Positions 34,737-44,214 of a stretch of 64,000 bases of DNA are shown in pieces. The translations under genes were made by a program, and so were the position numbers. The notes beneath the pieces were generated by a model. That model was not told where the DNA came from, searched no databases, and was given only the letters and a program-made list of their open reading frames with translations. This DNA comes from Arthrobacter_M sp030063245. Its GTDB lineage: Bacteria; Actinomycetota; Actinomycetes; Actinomycetales; Micrococcaceae. The stretch spans positions 3,100,001-3,164,000 of the forward strand of contig NZ_CP180316.1 of NCBI RefSeq assembly GCF_051131705.1, written 5' to 3'. Every line of letters starts with the position of its first letter. Position 1 is the stretch's first letter.

Positions 34737-36137
34737 TCAAAGCCGGCCGAGCTGGGGAACCAGTTCGCGGAACAGGTCGGCGGCCGCGTTCGGGTCAGCC
34801 AGCGCGGTATTGATCAGGATTGCCACCGTTGCTTTTCTCACCGGGTCATACATGACCAGAGATTCGTAGCCGAATCCAACACCGGTGTGTCCCCACCAAC
34901 CGTCGAGCTCCCCCAGCGCCAATCCATATCCGTCGTACGATGGAGTGAAGTCGCTGTTCTGCGGATCCGAAACCGAGGTCATCCGGGCAGCCTGCAGGTC
35001 CGAGGGAAGCAGCGTCCCCGACCCGAGTTCGGTCCCCCAACTGAGCAGATCACCGATATCTCCGAACAGTCCGCCCGCCGCGCTGTACAGCGTATCGCTG
35101 GGCGGCTGAAGGCCCGACGGACCATCCGCAGACGTATCCTCGGGCGGCTCCAGCACGGCACCCAACGCAGCATTGGGCGGATACACGATGGAGGTCAGGT
35201 GCAACGGATCCAGCAGCCGGGTCCTCACCTGCTGGTCCCAGGTTTGGCCCGTGAGCACCCTGATGATCGTTCCCAACAGCACGGTATTGGTATTGCTGTA
35301 GCCAAAGTCCGTGCCGGGGTCGAAAACCAGCGGCTGTGCAAAAGAATCTGCGAGCAGGTCCGCATCCGTCCAGATGTACTCGTCCCCGGAGTTCATCTGG
35401 TCCGAGAAGTCCTGAGTATCGGAATACTCAGCCAGCCCGGTCCGCATCTCCAGCGCCATCCGCACCGATATGGTGTCACCGGACGGAACCGAGGCCACGT
35501 AATCTGACACCGGGTCGTCCAGCCGCAGTTTCCCTTCGGCAACCAATTGGAGGATCACGGTGCCCACAAAGGTTTTGGTGATGCTCCGATAAGCGAATAG
35601 ATCCGTTCCCTGAAGGAACGTTTCGTTGTCAACATCGGCGTAGCCATTCAGCGAGAGGAACCGGCCCCGCGCGGTGGCAATCCCGACGGCTACCCCGGCG
35701 GCACCCTGATCGGCAGCGAAATTGCTGACCGTCGACTGCAGATCGGGCGGAAGCGACTGCCAGAGCCCCTGCGGCGCGGCGGCCACAGGAATGGGCGTGC
35801 CACCGCCGGACGAACCGCTGCCAGACGTGCCGCCGCTGGTCGAGCCAATCCCGGGCGTCCCGCTTCCTGATTTGGCCCCGCCGGGCGTGCCGCCGCCGGG
35901 CGTGCCACCGGGTTTGGCCCCGCCGGCTAAATTGCCTCCGTTGACCTGTCCGTTGCGGTCTACATTAGCCCGGCTGTCCGCCCCGGCGCCGCGGTACCTG
36001 GCGGCACCGTCGTGAGATCCGGCCGCCGCGCCGGACCCGGCACCTTCCAACGACACAAAAGACAGACCGGTACCGACCAGGACACCCGCCACACAGCCAG
36101 CAGCTACGCGGCCGAAATGCTTCGGCAACCGTGCCAT
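34737..36137 (-). CDS. Exported beta-lactamase-family serine hydrolase
   Basis: A 466-residue class C beta-lactamase/D-alanyl-D-alanine carboxypeptidase-like protein. The N-terminal hydrophobic segment (RVAAGCVAGVLVGTGLSFVS) exports or anchors it. Residues 40-125 are a Gly/Thr/Pro-rich linker. The catalytic motifs are S185-I-T-K188 (YRSITKTF), Y280-S-N (DFGYSNTNT) and HTG near 430 (WWGHTGVGFGYES). Substrate could be a peptidoglycan peptide or an ester. ATG at 36137 has a perfect GGGAGG site. It runs convergent with terC. Confidence 0.9.
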   Translation of the reverse strand: MARLPKHFGRVAAGCVAGVLVGTGLSFVSLEGAGSGAAAGSHDGAARYRGAGADSRANVDRNGQVNGGNLAGGAKPGGTPGGGTPGGAKSGSGTPGIGSTSGGTSGSGSSGGGTPIPVAAAPQGLWQSLPPDLQSTVSNFAADQGAAGVAVGIATARGRFLSLNGYADVDNETFLQGTDLFAYRSITKTFVGTVILQLVAEGKLRLDDPVSDYVASVPSGDTISVRMALEMRTGLAEYSDTQDFSDQMNSGDEYIWTDADLLADSFAQPLVFDPGTDFGYSNTNTVLLGTIIRVLTGQTWDQQVRTRLLDPLHLTSIVYPPNAALGAVLEPPEDTSADGPSGLQPPSDTLYSAAGGLFGDIGDLLSWGTELGSGTLLPSDLQAARMTSVSDPQNSDFTPSYDGYGLALGELDGWWGHTGVGFGYESLVMYDPVRKATVAILINTALADPNAAADLFRELVPQLGRL

Positions 36138-36269
36138 CGTGCCTCCCTGCTGGAGCGGCGCAGTCCGTGTCGGCCGCGGCGTTGTACTGCTGCTGTGCAT
36201 GCCCGTACTGTACCTGCGGCTGCCCTACCCGCTTGCTGTGCCTTCCGATGCTGCGCTGACGGCCATGCC

Positions 36270-37115
36270 TCACATTTGGGCGAACGCCGCCGTCGCCGGA
36301 TCCGCACCGATCCGCTGGCCGGCCTCCAAGGAGCCGACGGCTGCCAGCTCCTCGGCGGAGAGCGTCAGGGTGACGGCGGCCAGATTTTCCCGCATGCGTG
36401 ATGAATCCGCGGATTTGGGAATCACGATAGTCCCTCGGCCCAGGTGCCAGGCCAGCACGACCTGCGCCGGTGTGGCACCGTGTTTCTGTGCCAGCGTCCG
36501 TACCGTTTCGGCAGACAGATCACTTCCCTGGCCCAGTGGGCTGTAGGCCTCGATCTCAATCCCGTGGGAGCGGCTTTTGGCCGCAACGTCCTCCTGCTGG
36601 AACGTGGGATGCAGTTCTATCTGATTGACCGCCGGAGTCATACTGCCACCGGCCAGCAATGTCTCCAGATTGGCCGGGAGGAAATTGGAGACACCGATGG
36701 CCCGGATCGCGCCCTTGGCGTATAGCTTCTCCATTGCGTTCCAGGCCTGCACGAACAGCCCTTGTGATGGGACCGGCCAGTGAATCAGATACAGGTCAAC
36801 AATGTCCACACCGAGCGCCCTGCGGCTGTTCTCGAAAGCGGCTGCGGCACTCCCCTGTTCACCGTTGCGAAGCTTGGTGGTGATGAACAGCTCTTCGCGC
36901 GGAATCCCCGAGGCGACGATGGCAGCCCCTACGCCGGCCTCGTTGCCGTAGGCAGCGGCGGTGTCAATGTGGCGGTAACCGGCTGCCAGCGCGTCCTCGA
37001 CGATTCTCTGGGTTTCCTCCGGCGGGACCTGAAAAACACCGAACCCCAGTTGAGGGATGGTTACCCCGTTGTTCAGAGTCAGCTCGGGCACGATAACCTT
37101 CGGCTCAGTAGACAT
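36270..37115 (-). CDS. Aldo/keto reductase (2,5-diketo-D-gluconate reductase-like)
   Basis: A 281-residue NADPH-dependent oxidoreductase of the AKR5-like group. The catalytic tetrad is visible: Asp and Tyr in YRHIDTAAAYGNE, Lys in FITTKLRN and His in DLYLIHWPVP. GVSNFLPANLETLL and IEAYSPLGQG are typical, and IPKSADSSRMRENL binds NADPH. Substrate not predictable. ATG at 37115 has an AAAGGCAAAC site. It is divergent from another aldo/keto reductase of a different subgroup. Confidence 0.92.
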   Translation of the reverse strand: MSTEPKVIVPELTLNNGVTIPQLGFGVFQVPPEETQRIVEDALAAGYRHIDTAAAYGNEAGVGAAIVASGIPREELFITTKLRNGEQGSAAAAFENSRRALGVDIVDLYLIHWPVPSQGLFVQAWNAMEKLYAKGAIRAIGVSNFLPANLETLLAGGSMTPAVNQIELHPTFQQEDVAAKSRSHGIEIEAYSPLGQGSDLSAETVRTLAQKHGATPAQVVLAWHLGRGTIVIPKSADSSRMRENLAAVTLTLSAEELAAVGSLEAGQRIGADPATAAFAQM

Positions 37116-37203
37116 ATGTTTGCCTTTCCACGCTGTCATGCCGACGGCGGGAAGTTCCGCCGGCCTCTTCCCAGCCTAGACGCGTTTGGAGCAGACTGGA
37201 GGA

Positions 37204-38175
37204 ATGGAATATACCCAGCTGGGCCGCTCTGGTCTGAAAGTGTCCCGTCTGTGCCTCGGGACGATGAACTTCGGACCGCAGACCCAGGAAACTGACTCCC
37301 ACGCCATCATGGATTCGGCCCATCAGTCAGGGATAAATTACTTCGACACCGCCAATGTTTACGGTGGGGAACACCATCGGGGCTGGACCGAGGAGATCAT
37401 CGGGCGCTGGTTTGCCCAGGGCGGCAACCGCCGCGAACATACCGTGCTGGCGACCAAGCTGTATGGCACCATGACGCACCTGCCCAATGAGTCGAAACTT
37501 TCCGCGCTGAATATCCGGCGGGCGCTGGACGCCAGCCTGAAGCGGCTGCAGACGGACTACATCGATGTTTACCAGTTCCACCACGTGGACCGGAACACGC
37601 CCTGGGAGGAGGTCTGGCAGGCCGTCGAAGTCGCCGTCCAGCAGGGCAAAATCCTGTATTCGGGCAGCAGCAACTTCGCCGGCTGGCACATCGCACACGC
37701 GCAGGAGGCTGCCGCACGGCGGCATTACAACGGTCTGATCAGCGAGCAGTCCATCTACAATCTCCTCACCCGGAACGTGGAACTCGAGGTCATTCCGGCA
37801 GCGCAGCACTATGGGCTGGGACTGATTCCGTGGTCGCCGCTGCATGGCGGCCTGTTGGGCGGAGTAATGAAAAAGGAGCGCGGCGGCGTCCGGCGCACTG
37901 AGGGCCGTGCCCAGGAGACCCTCAAAAACCATCGGGATCAGATCCAGCAGTACGAGGACTTCTGCGATGAACTCGGTCAGGAACCGGGCAACGTAGCCCT
38001 GGCCTGGCTGCTGCACCAGCCCGCTGTAACCGCTCCGATCGTGGGGCCCCGGACCCAGGAGCAATTGGACGCCGCCATTACCGCCTTGGATGTCAGGCTG
38101 GAAGACGACGCGCTCAACCGGCTCGACGATATCTTCCCCGGCCACCGGAGCGCGCCGGAAGACTACGCATGGTGA
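37204..38175 (+). CDS. Aldo/keto reductase (KCNAB/AKR-like)
   Basis: A 323-residue oxidoreductase. The tetrad is Asp and Tyr in NYFDTANVYGGEH, Lys in LATKLYG and His in VYQFHHVD. LIPWSPLHGGLLGGVM and VTAPIVGPRTQEQL are family signatures. ATG at 37204 is preceded at once by GGAGGA. Its last seven bases overlap the start of the epimerase-like gene, so the two are coupled. Confidence 0.9.
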   Translation: MEYTQLGRSGLKVSRLCLGTMNFGPQTQETDSHAIMDSAHQSGINYFDTANVYGGEHHRGWTEEIIGRWFAQGGNRREHTVLATKLYGTMTHLPNESKLSALNIRRALDASLKRLQTDYIDVYQFHHVDRNTPWEEVWQAVEVAVQQGKILYSGSSNFAGWHIAHAQEAAARRHYNGLISEQSIYNLLTRNVELEVIPAAQHYGLGLIPWSPLHGGLLGGVMKKERGGVRRTEGRAQETLKNHRDQIQQYEDFCDELGQEPGNVALAWLLHQPAVTAPIVGPRTQEQLDAAITALDVRLEDDALNRLDDIFPGHRSAPEDYAW

Positions 38176-39197
38176 GCGTCCGGGGGTTCGCCGCCGCGCC
38201 CAGCATTCTCTTCATCGGTGGTACTGGTGTGATCAGCGCGGCCGCGGTGGAACGCGCCGTCGCCCAGGGACATCGGGTCACCGTACTGAACCGCGGCGTC
38301 TCGTCTCTGCGCCCGGCTCCGAAGGATGCCGAAGTCCTGCAGGCGGATGTCCGCGACGGTGCCGCGGTGCAGGCAGCCTTGGGAAATCGCAGGTTTGATG
38401 CCGTGGCGGACTTCGTCTCGTTCACCCCCGAGCATGCAGCCGCCGGAATCGCCCGATTCCTTGGGCGGACCGGTCAGTACGTTTTCATCAGCTCGGCCTC
38501 GGCCTACCAGAAACCGCCGGCCCGGTTGCCCGTCCTGGAATCGACGCCGCTGCGCAACCCGTTCTGGCAGTATTCACGGGACAAGATCGCCTGCGAGAAC
38601 GTGCTGATGCAGGCCTACCGGGACGAGGGCTTCCCGGTGACGATCGTCCGCCCCTCGCACACTTATGACCGCACGTCCCTGCCCTTGCTGGGCGGGTGGA
38701 CGGACATTCATCGGCTCCGGAGCGGCCTGCCGGTGCTGGTGCATGGCGACGGCACCTCGCTGTGGACGCTGACGCACAGCAGGGACTTTGCCGTCGCCTT
38801 CACCGCCCTGCTGGGCCGCCCGCAGGCAGTCGGCGAAAGCTACACGATTACCTCTGACGAATTCCTGCCCTGGGATCAGATTTACCGCCTGCTGGCCAAG
38901 GCAGCAGGCGTTTCGGAGCCCGAGCTGGTGCATGTGTCCTCGGAGACAATTGCCGCGCATGCGCCGTCGCTGGGCCCCGGATTGCTCGGGGACAAGGCGC
39001 ACTCGGTCATTTTCGATAACGCCAAGATCAAGTCCCTGGTGCCCGAATACCGCGCGGACATTCCGTACTCCGCGGGGGCACGGGAAATCATCGGCTGGCA
39101 CGACGCGCACCCCGAAGCGCAGACCGTCGACCGGGACTTCATGGCGTTGTCGGGTGGGCTTGTGGCTTGGGCCCGGCGGGCGCCGCTAACGGACTGA
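38169..39197 (+). CDS. NAD-dependent epimerase/dehydratase-family protein
   Basis: A 342-residue extended SDR protein. The Rossmann motif is ILFIGGTGVISAAAVERAVA; VTVLNRGVSS and VLQADVRDGAAVQAAL follow. The usual YxxxK appears as QYSRDKIACE, and VTIVRPSHTYD is the following strand. It resembles atypical SDRs related to nucleotide-sugar epimerases and plant isoflavone-type reductases. Substrate unknown. Overlaps the preceding aldo/keto reductase gene by 7 bases and the convergent ABC-F gene by 12 bases at its 3' end. Confidence 0.88.
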   Translation: MVSVRGFAAAPSILFIGGTGVISAAAVERAVAQGHRVTVLNRGVSSLRPAPKDAEVLQADVRDGAAVQAALGNRRFDAVADFVSFTPEHAAAGIARFLGRTGQYVFISSASAYQKPPARLPVLESTPLRNPFWQYSRDKIACENVLMQAYRDEGFPVTIVRPSHTYDRTSLPLLGGWTDIHRLRSGLPVLVHGDGTSLWTLTHSRDFAVAFTALLGRPQAVGESYTITSDEFLPWDQIYRLLAKAAGVSEPELVHVSSETIAAHAPSLGPGLLGDKAHSVIFDNAKIKSLVPEYRADIPYSAGAREIIGWHDAHPEAQTVDRDFMALSGGLVAWARRAPLTD

Positions 39198-40823
39198 AAC
39201 CCGGCCGCCGCTGACGTCCCAGCGGGTGTCCAGCCGGACTTTCTCCAGCAGCCGCCGGTCGTGCGTGACCAGCAGCAGGGTGCCGTCGTAACCTTCCAAC
39301 GCCTCCTCCAGCTGCTCGATCGCGGGCAGATCCAAGTGGTTCGTGGGTTCGTCCAGCACCAGCAGATTGACGCCCTTGGCCTGCAGCAGGGCCAGCGCGG
39401 CACGCGTGCGCTCTCCCGGTGAGAGACTGCCGACGGCGGCACTGACCTGGTCCGCTTTGAGCCCGAATTTGGCCAGCAGGGTGCGCACCTCCGCGCCGTT
39501 CAGCTCCGGGACCTGGCTCTCAAACGCATCGCCGAGACCATCGGCCTCGGCCAGCCCTCCGCGGACCTGGTCAATTTCGCCCACCGCGACATTGGCGCCC
39601 AGAGCCGCCATGCCGCCGTCGGGCGCCTCATGTCCGAGCAGCAGCCGCAGCAGCGTCGTCTTGCCCGCGCCGTTGGGCCCGGTGATCCCGATCCGCTCCC
39701 CCGCATTGATCTGCAGCGACACCGGTCCCAGCGTAAAGTTGCCGTGCCGAACGACGGCCTGATTCAGCGTGGCCACCACAGAACTTGAGCGCGGCGCCGC
39801 CCCGATGGCGAACTGCAGATGCCACTCCTTGCGCGGTTCGGCCACCTCGTCCAACCGCGCAATGCGCGATTCCATCTGCCGGACCTTCTGCGCCTGCTTT
39901 TCCGAGGACTCCGTGCTGGCGCGGCGCCGGATCTTGTCATTGTCCGGGGCCTTCTTCATCGCGTTGCGCACGCCCTGCGAGCTCCATTCGCGCTGAGTGC
40001 GGGCGCGGGCGACCAGATCCGACTTTTTGTCGGCGAATTCGTCATAGGCCTCACGTGCCTGCCGGCGCGCGGTCGCCCGCTCCTGCAGATACGCGTCATA
40101 GCCGCCGTCGTAAACGGTCACCTGGTTCTGCGCCAGATCCAACTCAACCACGGAGGTAACGCAACGGGCCAGGAACTCGCGGTCGTGCGAAACCAGGACC
40201 ACGCCCCCGCGCAGCCCCTGAACGAAGGATTCCAGCCGCTGCAGTCCTGCCAGATCCAAGTCATTGGTGGGCTCGTCCAGCAGGACAATGTCAAAGCGGC
40301 TGAGAAGCAGCGCCGCCAGGGCCACCCGGGCCGCCTGGCCGCCGGAAAGGGCGGTCATTTGCGCGTCCGGACCCGTTCCCAGCTCCAGCTCCGCCAGCAC
40401 GGCGGGGATCCGGTCCTCCAGATCCGCCGCACCGCAGGCGAGCCAATGGTCCAGCGCCGCGGCGTAATCATCATTGGCCGAGGTGGTTCCCGAGCTCAGC
40501 GCGTCCGCGGCAGCTTCCATCCTTGCGGTTGCCTGGACCGAGCCGGTGCGGCGGGCGATGTAGCCGGTCACCGTTTCGCCGTGACGACCCTCATGTTCCT
40601 GCGGGAGCCAGCCGACAAAGGCATCCGACGGCGCCGTGCTGACCGTGCCCGCGAAGGGGCCTTCGACCCCGGCGAGGATGCGCAGCAGCGTTGATTTGCC
40701 GGCACCGTTGGCACCCACGACACCCACCACGTCCCCTCGTGCCACAGTCAGATTGAGATCGGCGAACAGTGTCCGGTGGGCGTGGCCGCCGGAAAGGTCC
40801 TTGGCCACCAATGTTGCACTCAT
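39186..40823 (-). CDS. ABC-F family ATPase
   Basis: A 545-residue soluble protein with two ABC domains and no membrane part. Domain 1 has Walker A VGANGAGKSTLLRIL and LSGGQAARVALAALLLSRF; domain 2 has GITGPNGAGKTTLLRLLLG and LSPGERTRAALALLQ. A charged linker of about 70 residues (SSQGVRNAMKKAPDNDKIRR region) joins them. ABC-F proteins act at the ribosomal E site in translation control or antibiotic resistance; which one applies here cannot be told. Slight 3' overlap with the convergent epimerase-like gene. Confidence 0.9.
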   Translation of the reverse strand: MSATLVAKDLSGGHAHRTLFADLNLTVARGDVVGVVGANGAGKSTLLRILAGVEGPFAGTVSTAPSDAFVGWLPQEHEGRHGETVTGYIARRTGSVQATARMEAAADALSSGTTSANDDYAAALDHWLACGAADLEDRIPAVLAELELGTGPDAQMTALSGGQAARVALAALLLSRFDIVLLDEPTNDLDLAGLQRLESFVQGLRGGVVLVSHDREFLARCVTSVVELDLAQNQVTVYDGGYDAYLQERATARRQAREAYDEFADKKSDLVARARTQREWSSQGVRNAMKKAPDNDKIRRRASTESSEKQAQKVRQMESRIARLDEVAEPRKEWHLQFAIGAAPRSSSVVATLNQAVVRHGNFTLGPVSLQINAGERIGITGPNGAGKTTLLRLLLGHEAPDGGMAALGANVAVGEIDQVRGGLAEADGLGDAFESQVPELNGAEVRTLLAKFGLKADQVSAAVGSLSPGERTRAALALLQAKGVNLLVLDEPTNHLDLPAIEQLEEALEGYDGTLLLVTHDRRLLEKVRLDTRWDVSGGRVSVR

Positions 40824-40885
40824 TGGTCAAGTTTATTCAACCGGCGGAGGCTGCCCGCACATGGTGGACGGTCAGGCAGAGGAGA

Positions 40886-40915
40886 GCCCGCGCACGGACA
40901 GTCTGGGACGCGGGC
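40886..40915. repeat. Inverted repeat between ABC-F and DUF222 genes
   Basis: GCCCGCG (40886-40892) and CGCGGGC (40909-40915) form a 7-bp stem with a 16-base loop. It sits in the leader region upstream of the ABC-F gene, where ABC-F resistance genes sometimes carry attenuators. No leader peptide was confirmed. Confidence 0.35.
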
Positions 40916-41062
40916 TGACTGACCACAACTCCCGCCGGTGTGCTCAGTCGGACACCGTCTGACCACGACCGCAACTCCACACTGATACGGTCAGGCGCCG
41001 ACGGGGAGACGACGATACAGGCTAAGATATATGTTCGATTTAACTATGGCCATGGTAGCATA

Positions 41063-41078
41063 ACTAGAATATACTAGT
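41063..41078. promoter_or_regulatory. ACTAG-N6-CTAGT inverted repeat upstream of the DUF222-HNH gene
   Basis: A 5-bp inverted repeat with a 6-base spacer, immediately before the ATG at 41082. The same ACTAG-N6-CTAGT core occurs in the etfB/marR intergenic region at 53378-53399. The gene has no Shine-Dalgarno sequence, and the AT-rich stretch upstream may hold a promoter for a leaderless transcript. Confidence 0.5.
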
Positions 41079-41081
41079 AGC

Positions 41082-43172
41082 ATGAACGGCGAACCCGGTT
41101 TCGAAGCACTCCTCGAGGAATACCTCGGGAGACCCGAACACGCCCGTCCCGGCCATGCCCAAGGCACTCTGACTGCGGTGTCCGCGGTCCCATTTCTCCC
41201 GGAATTGATATGGGGACCGAGCCGTCCGGTCACCGACGAGGACCTCCGGCACTCCCTGATGAACAGACCCGCCCTGGACATCACCGCTGCGGATAATCGA
41301 GTTGCCGACGGCCGGATGATCGATGACCCGCCGGCCGATCCACGGGCCGCCGATGTGCAACCGCCAGCGGAGAATAACCTGCCGGATACTGACCTGCAGC
41401 CCGCGGACCTGCAGCCACCGGCGGACAGTGACCTGCCGGACCCCGGCCTGCCGGATACTGACCTGCAGCCCGCGGATGTGCATCGACCGGTGCAGCCCGC
41501 GGATGTGCAGCCACCGGTGCTGCCAGAGAGTGATCTGGCGTCCCCGGATGTGCGGCTCGCTGGCCTGCAGGACGAATCCGCCCGCCGGGCACTGCTGGCC
41601 GCCCTGGTCCGTGAAGAGGACCCGGACCCGCTGGACCCGCTCCGCGCAGCCGCTGCCCTGCTGTTCACCGACCCGACAGGCGGGGACGCCGGCCAGAACC
41701 TGGACTACGCGGCCGCGGCCGGGAAAATGATGTCCTGGGCCCAGGCCATCCAGGCCCGGGCCGTGGCCGCGTTCGCCGCAGAACGCCCCCCGCTGCCGGC
41801 CGAAACACCCCGCAACCCCCGTATCCCCGGGCGCCGGGAGTGGCTGGCGGACAAATCCAAATGGGCCGCCGCGGAGATCGGCGCCGCCCTGCACACCAGC
41901 CATTACAGCGCCCAGCGCCTCCTGAACAACAGCGAAGACCTCACCATATTCCTCCCGGTCACCCTCGCACTGCAGGAACAAGGCATCCTGGACCGGGCCC
42001 GCGTCCAGGCCGTCCTCTACGGACTCGGCACCACCCCCGCCACGCTCTGGGGCCCGGTCGAAGCCGCCATCACCGCCCTCGCCCCGTCCCTGACCCCGCG
42101 GGCGCTGGAAAGATACGCCAGGGAAACAGCGGAGAAACTCGACCCCGAACCCCTCGCCGCCCGGCACGAACGCGCCCGCACCCACCGAGACGTCTGGTTC
42201 CTCGCCCAACCCGACGGAATGGCCGAAATCGGTGCCCTCCTCCCCGCCGTGGACGCCCGGCGCTTCTACGAAACCATCGACGCCTGGGCCCACCACGCCC
42301 AACACGAAGGCGAACCCTCCACCGGCACCACCCCCGGCGGGAAACCCTCCCGTGCAATCGCTGAATACCGCGCCGACGTCCTCATGGACCTCTTCGACCT
42401 CGCCCTGGACCCCGACCCCCAAAACACCACCAACAACACCACCGGCAACGGCAGCACCGGCAACGGCAGCACCGGCAACGGCGACGGCAGCACCGGCAAC
42501 GGCAGCACCGGCAACGGCGACGGCAGCAACGGCGACGGCGACGGCAGCAACGGCGACGGCGACGGCAGCAGCACCAGTACCAGTACCGGCAGCGGCGCGG
42601 GCAGTACCGGTGTCGGTGCCAGCGGGGGCCGGGGTAGGAAAACCCGCCGCTACCCGCCGGCGCAGGTCGCCGTCACCGTCCCCGTCCTGACGCTGATGGG
42701 ACTGGACGAACGGCCCGGCAACCTCGACGGGTACGGCCCCATCCCCGCCGACCAGGCCCGCGAACTCGCCGGCCTGGCGACCTCCTGGCTCAGGTTCCTC
42801 ACCGACCCCGAAACCGGCACCATCCTCTCCATCGGACGCAACGCCTACACACCCGCGGCGGACCTGCGCCGCTGGATCATCAATCGGGACAAGACCTGCC
42901 GGGGCATCGGCTGCGATAAACCCGCCAGAAGTTGTGAAATCGACCACACCATCCCCTACCACCGGCAGACCTACGCCCCTGATGGCACACCCCTGCCACT
43001 GGGCGAAACCAGCGACACCAATCTCGGCGCATTCTGCGCATTCGACCACCACCTCAAAGACGACCCCGGCACCGGCTGGACCGTCTCCCAACCAACCCCT
43101 GGCGTCTTCATCCACACCTCACCCACCGGACGCGTCTACCCCAACAACCCCGAACTCCCACCACCCTTCTGA
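41082..43172 (+). CDS. DUF222 and HNH-endonuclease domain protein
   Basis: A 696-residue member of the large actinobacterial DUF222-HNH (REP13E12-like) family, often repeated in genomes. DUF222 covers about residues 165-430 (SARRALLAALVREEDPD, RREWLADKSKWAAAEIGAAL). The HNH domain is near 600-660 (CRGIGCDKPARSCEIDHTIP and LGAFCAFDHHLKD), with the Cys and His metal ligands present. Two low-complexity insertions are odd: DLQPADxQPP repeats at about 95-150 and an Asn-Gly-Ser-Thr tract at about 445-505. Function is unknown; nuclease activity is assumed from the HNH motif. No ribosome site precedes the ATG. Confidence 0.85.
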   Translation: MNGEPGFEALLEEYLGRPEHARPGHAQGTLTAVSAVPFLPELIWGPSRPVTDEDLRHSLMNRPALDITAADNRVADGRMIDDPPADPRAADVQPPAENNLPDTDLQPADLQPPADSDLPDPGLPDTDLQPADVHRPVQPADVQPPVLPESDLASPDVRLAGLQDESARRALLAALVREEDPDPLDPLRAAAALLFTDPTGGDAGQNLDYAAAAGKMMSWAQAIQARAVAAFAAERPPLPAETPRNPRIPGRREWLADKSKWAAAEIGAALHTSHYSAQRLLNNSEDLTIFLPVTLALQEQGILDRARVQAVLYGLGTTPATLWGPVEAAITALAPSLTPRALERYARETAEKLDPEPLAARHERARTHRDVWFLAQPDGMAEIGALLPAVDARRFYETIDAWAHHAQHEGEPSTGTTPGGKPSRAIAEYRADVLMDLFDLALDPDPQNTTNNTTGNGSTGNGSTGNGDGSTGNGSTGNGDGSNGDGDGSNGDGDGSSTSTSTGSGAGSTGVGASGGRGRKTRRYPPAQVAVTVPVLTLMGLDERPGNLDGYGPIPADQARELAGLATSWLRFLTDPETGTILSIGRNAYTPAADLRRWIINRDKTCRGIGCDKPARSCEIDHTIPYHRQTYAPDGTPLPLGETSDTNLGAFCAFDHHLKDDPGTGWTVSQPTPGVFIHTSPTGRVYPNNPELPPPF

Positions 43173-43380
43173 CGAGCCCAATTCTCAGCCGGCAACGGCG
43201 CCTTCGCGACCAGGAGCATAGGATTGACGCCCTCAGTCACGCGGACAGCCAGCAATACATCTCTGTCCCTGGAAGCGCAACAAGTGGAACAGTGAGGGAA
43301 GCGGGATGCTGGTGATCACCTCGTCCCGATATTGGATCCGCCCTATACGGGCCTGAGTCGCGGCGGATAGCATCGGACAC

Positions 43381-44117
43381 ATGGACTTTAGATATCTTGG
43401 CAACAGCGGTTTCAAAGTATCCGAAATTACCTACGGCAACTGGCTTACGCACGGATCGCAGGTGGAGAATGATACCGCCACAGCCGGCGTCCGGACCGCC
43501 CTGGACGCAGGCGTCAGCACCTTTGACACGGCCGACGTCTATGCCAACACGGTAGCCGAAACAGTGCCCGGGGCTGCTCTGAAAGGCGAGCGGCGCCAGT
43601 CTCTGGAAATCTTCACCAAAGTATTCGGTCCGACCGGGCCCAAGGGGCACAACGACGTCGGGCTCTCCCGGAAGCACATCCTCGAGTCAATCGACGGCTC
43701 GCTCCGGCGGCTGCAGGCTTTTTGCCGACGTCGTCCGACAGGGCAAGGCGCTGTACATCGGCGTCAGCGAGTTGACCGCGCAACAGATCCGGGATGGCCA
43801 CGCGCTGGCAAAGGAACTCGGCTAGGGCAACGGACGAAAAGGGCGCAGCGGACACCATCAAACGCTGGATGTCTCCGGAGGTTCTCAACGCGGTGCAAAA
43901 GCTCCGACCCATCGCCGACCATGCTGGTCTGAGCATGGCGCAGTTGGCCATCGCTTGGGTACTGCAGAACCAGAATGTCGCATCCGCAGTCATCGGTGCA
44001 TCCCGGCCGGAGCAGGTGAGCTCCAATGTCAAGGCAGCGGGAGTCCGTCTCGATGCCGGCCTCCTGGCCAAAATTGACGACACCGTCGGGGCGCTGGCCA
44101 GCGGGATCCGGCCCTGA
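43381..44117 (+). pseudogene. Broken aldo/keto reductase gene
   Basis: Three pieces of one aldo/keto reductase are readable. 43381 to about 43717 encodes RYLGNSGFKVSEITYGNWLT through SIDGSLRRLQ, with the Asp/Tyr motif (TFDTADVYA) and Lys (FTKVFG). A second piece in another frame reads ADVVRQGKALYIGVSELTAQ and ends KELG plus stop at about 43825. A third frame from about 43826 reads RATDEKGAADTIKRWMSPEV to the normal C-terminus at 44117. The catalytic His segment (about 25 codons) and the middle barrel part (about 50 codons) are deleted. An intact paralogue follows at 44215. Confidence 0.88.
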
Positions 44118-44214
44118 CCACTTCCCCGGGCACGCGGGAGGCGTGAAAGCGGACAGGGTCGAGAGAACCAGCGACGGAAAAAGTGGAGTTAACGGCCAGC
44201 ACAGGAGATAACTT

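Noticed and set aside
42420..42610. Possible CRISPR array in the repetitive stretch
   Set aside because: The repeats are short GGCAACGGCAGC-type codon repeats inside an open frame, with no spacers or cas genes.
41064..43115. 683-codon reverse frame opposite the DUF222-HNH gene
   Set aside because: Gly/Val/Asp-biased antisense shadow, with repeats that mirror those of the real gene.
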